Source: DATAYA01 sp036272815 (GTDB lineage Bacteria; Pseudomonadota; Alphaproteobacteria; Acetobacterales; Acetobacteraceae). From it: a stretch of 5,268 bases of DNA. Position numbers and translations under genes: made by a program. The number at the start of each line of letters is the position of its first letter. Position 1 is the first letter of the stretch. This document shows, in pieces, positions 4,819 to 5,268 of this stretch. The notes under the pieces were generated by a model. The model was not told where the DNA came from, searched no databases, and worked only from the letters and a program-made list of their open reading frames with translations. The stretch is from the NCBI GenBank assembly GCA_036272815.1, contig DATAYA010000349.1:1-5268 (forward strand). The letters are read 5' to 3'.

Positions 4819-5268
4819 CACGGCAGTTGTTCTCCGGCAAATGGCGGCGGGGCGGCGACCGCCAGCACCTCGCCGCGCCAAAGCACCCGATGGCCCGCGA
4901 AGGCGGCCAGCAGGATTCCGAACGACAACGCCTCGCGCAACGGCAGCAGCGCGATCGGAAGCGACGGAGGCAAACCGAGCGCCGCGTCGATGCCGCTGGC
5001 GGCACAGGCGCGCGCTGCCCAGACCATCGCCGCGATCGTCAACGCCCAGAGCATGCCTGCCGTTGCGGCCGCGAGCAGGATCGCGAGCGCCGCCCAGACG
5101 AGCGGGTACTGCACGACGCTCGCGGCGAACCCGAGCGGCGCCAGATACCGCGTCGTGCGCGCCCAGCGCAGCTCGTGGCGGAGCAGCGCCGGCAGCGTGA
5201 TCTCAGCGACGGTGGTCGCCGGCACGGTCGCGGCCAGCGCCACGCGGAGACCTTGCGCGCGCACCATC
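4818..5268 (-). CDS. hpnI: Hopanoid biosynthesis glycosyltransferase HpnI (partial, C-terminal about 150 residues)
   Basis: The C-terminal part of a ceramide-glucosyltransferase-like (GT21-type) membrane glycosyltransferase; its start and catalytic Asp motifs lie beyond base 5268. HpnI transfers N-acetylglucosamine from UDP-GlcNAc to BHT. Visible: ITLPALLRHELRWARTTR, the segment carrying the RW of the family's (Q/R)xxRW acceptor-site motif, read here as HELRW; two or three hydrophobic segments (YLAPLGFAASVVQYPLVWAA onward, then a second around AGMLWALTIAAMVW); and the typical tail PLREALSFGILLAAFAGHRVLWRGE, in which P-REAL and the final WRG are family hallmarks. The Met encoded at 5267-5265 is probably internal and not the start. 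The TGA at 4820-4818 shares its last base with the hpnJ ATG. The identification rests on the C-terminal pattern together with hpnJ and hpnK directly downstream. Confidence 0.88.
   Translation of the reverse strand, partial: MVRAQGLRVALAATVPATTVAEITLPALLRHELRWARTTRYLAPLGFAASVVQYPLVWAALAILLAAATAGMLWALTIAAMVWAARACAASGIDAALGLPPSLPIALLPLREALSFGILLAAFAGHRVLWRGEVLAVAAPPPFAGEQLP

Noticed and set aside
4819..4881. N-terminal extension of HpnJ to base 4881
   Set aside because: The extra 21 residues are Arg-rich and lie inside hpnI. The family N-terminus begins at the ATG at 4818.

Overview
The window is GC-rich DNA (about two thirds G+C by eye), and all six recognisable genes lie on the minus strand. 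The right half holds the last part of hpnI, all of hpnJ and all of hpnK. These are the hopanoid side-chain genes for building the bacteriohopanetetrol (BHT) cyclitol ether. With the base composition, an oxalate/formate-antiporter-like transporter and a branched-chain-amino-acid-type binding protein, this points to a hopanoid-making proteobacterium. An alphaproteobacterium such as a member of Acetobacteraceae is likeliest, but the assignment is inferred from gene content and protein style only.

Layout in the direction of transcription (right to left): hpnI C-terminal part (5268-4818, start outside the window); hpnJ radical SAM enzyme (4818-3394); hpnK deacetylase (3401-2580); a 148-base gap; an OFA-family MFS transporter (2431-1049); its 40-residue single-helix partner (1052-930); a 234-base gap; and the N-terminal part of a periplasmic leucine-type substrate-binding protein (695-1, end outside the window).

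The genes form two tightly packed units. In hpnIJK the hpnI stop and hpnJ start share one base (TGATG). The hpnJ end overlaps the probable hpnK start by 8 bases, so translation is probably coupled. In the established pathway HpnI adds N-acetylglucosamine to BHT, HpnK removes the acetyl group, and HpnJ contracts the sugar ring to give the cyclitol ether. The second unit is the transporter and its small partner, joined by an ATGA overlap. The binding-protein gene has its own strong Shine-Dalgarno sequence and probably its own promoter.

Three points deserve attention. hpnK has no ATG, GTG or TTG start that keeps its metal-binding TADDFG motif; only a CTG at 3401-3399 does. The transporter seems to carry Trp where oxalate transporters of its family have a key Lys, and it comes with a dedicated micro-protein, so its substrate is open. 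The gap before the binding-protein gene holds three perfect palindromes or inverted repeats of unknown role. I found no RNA gene, mobile element or CRISPR array, and no convincing intrinsic terminator.
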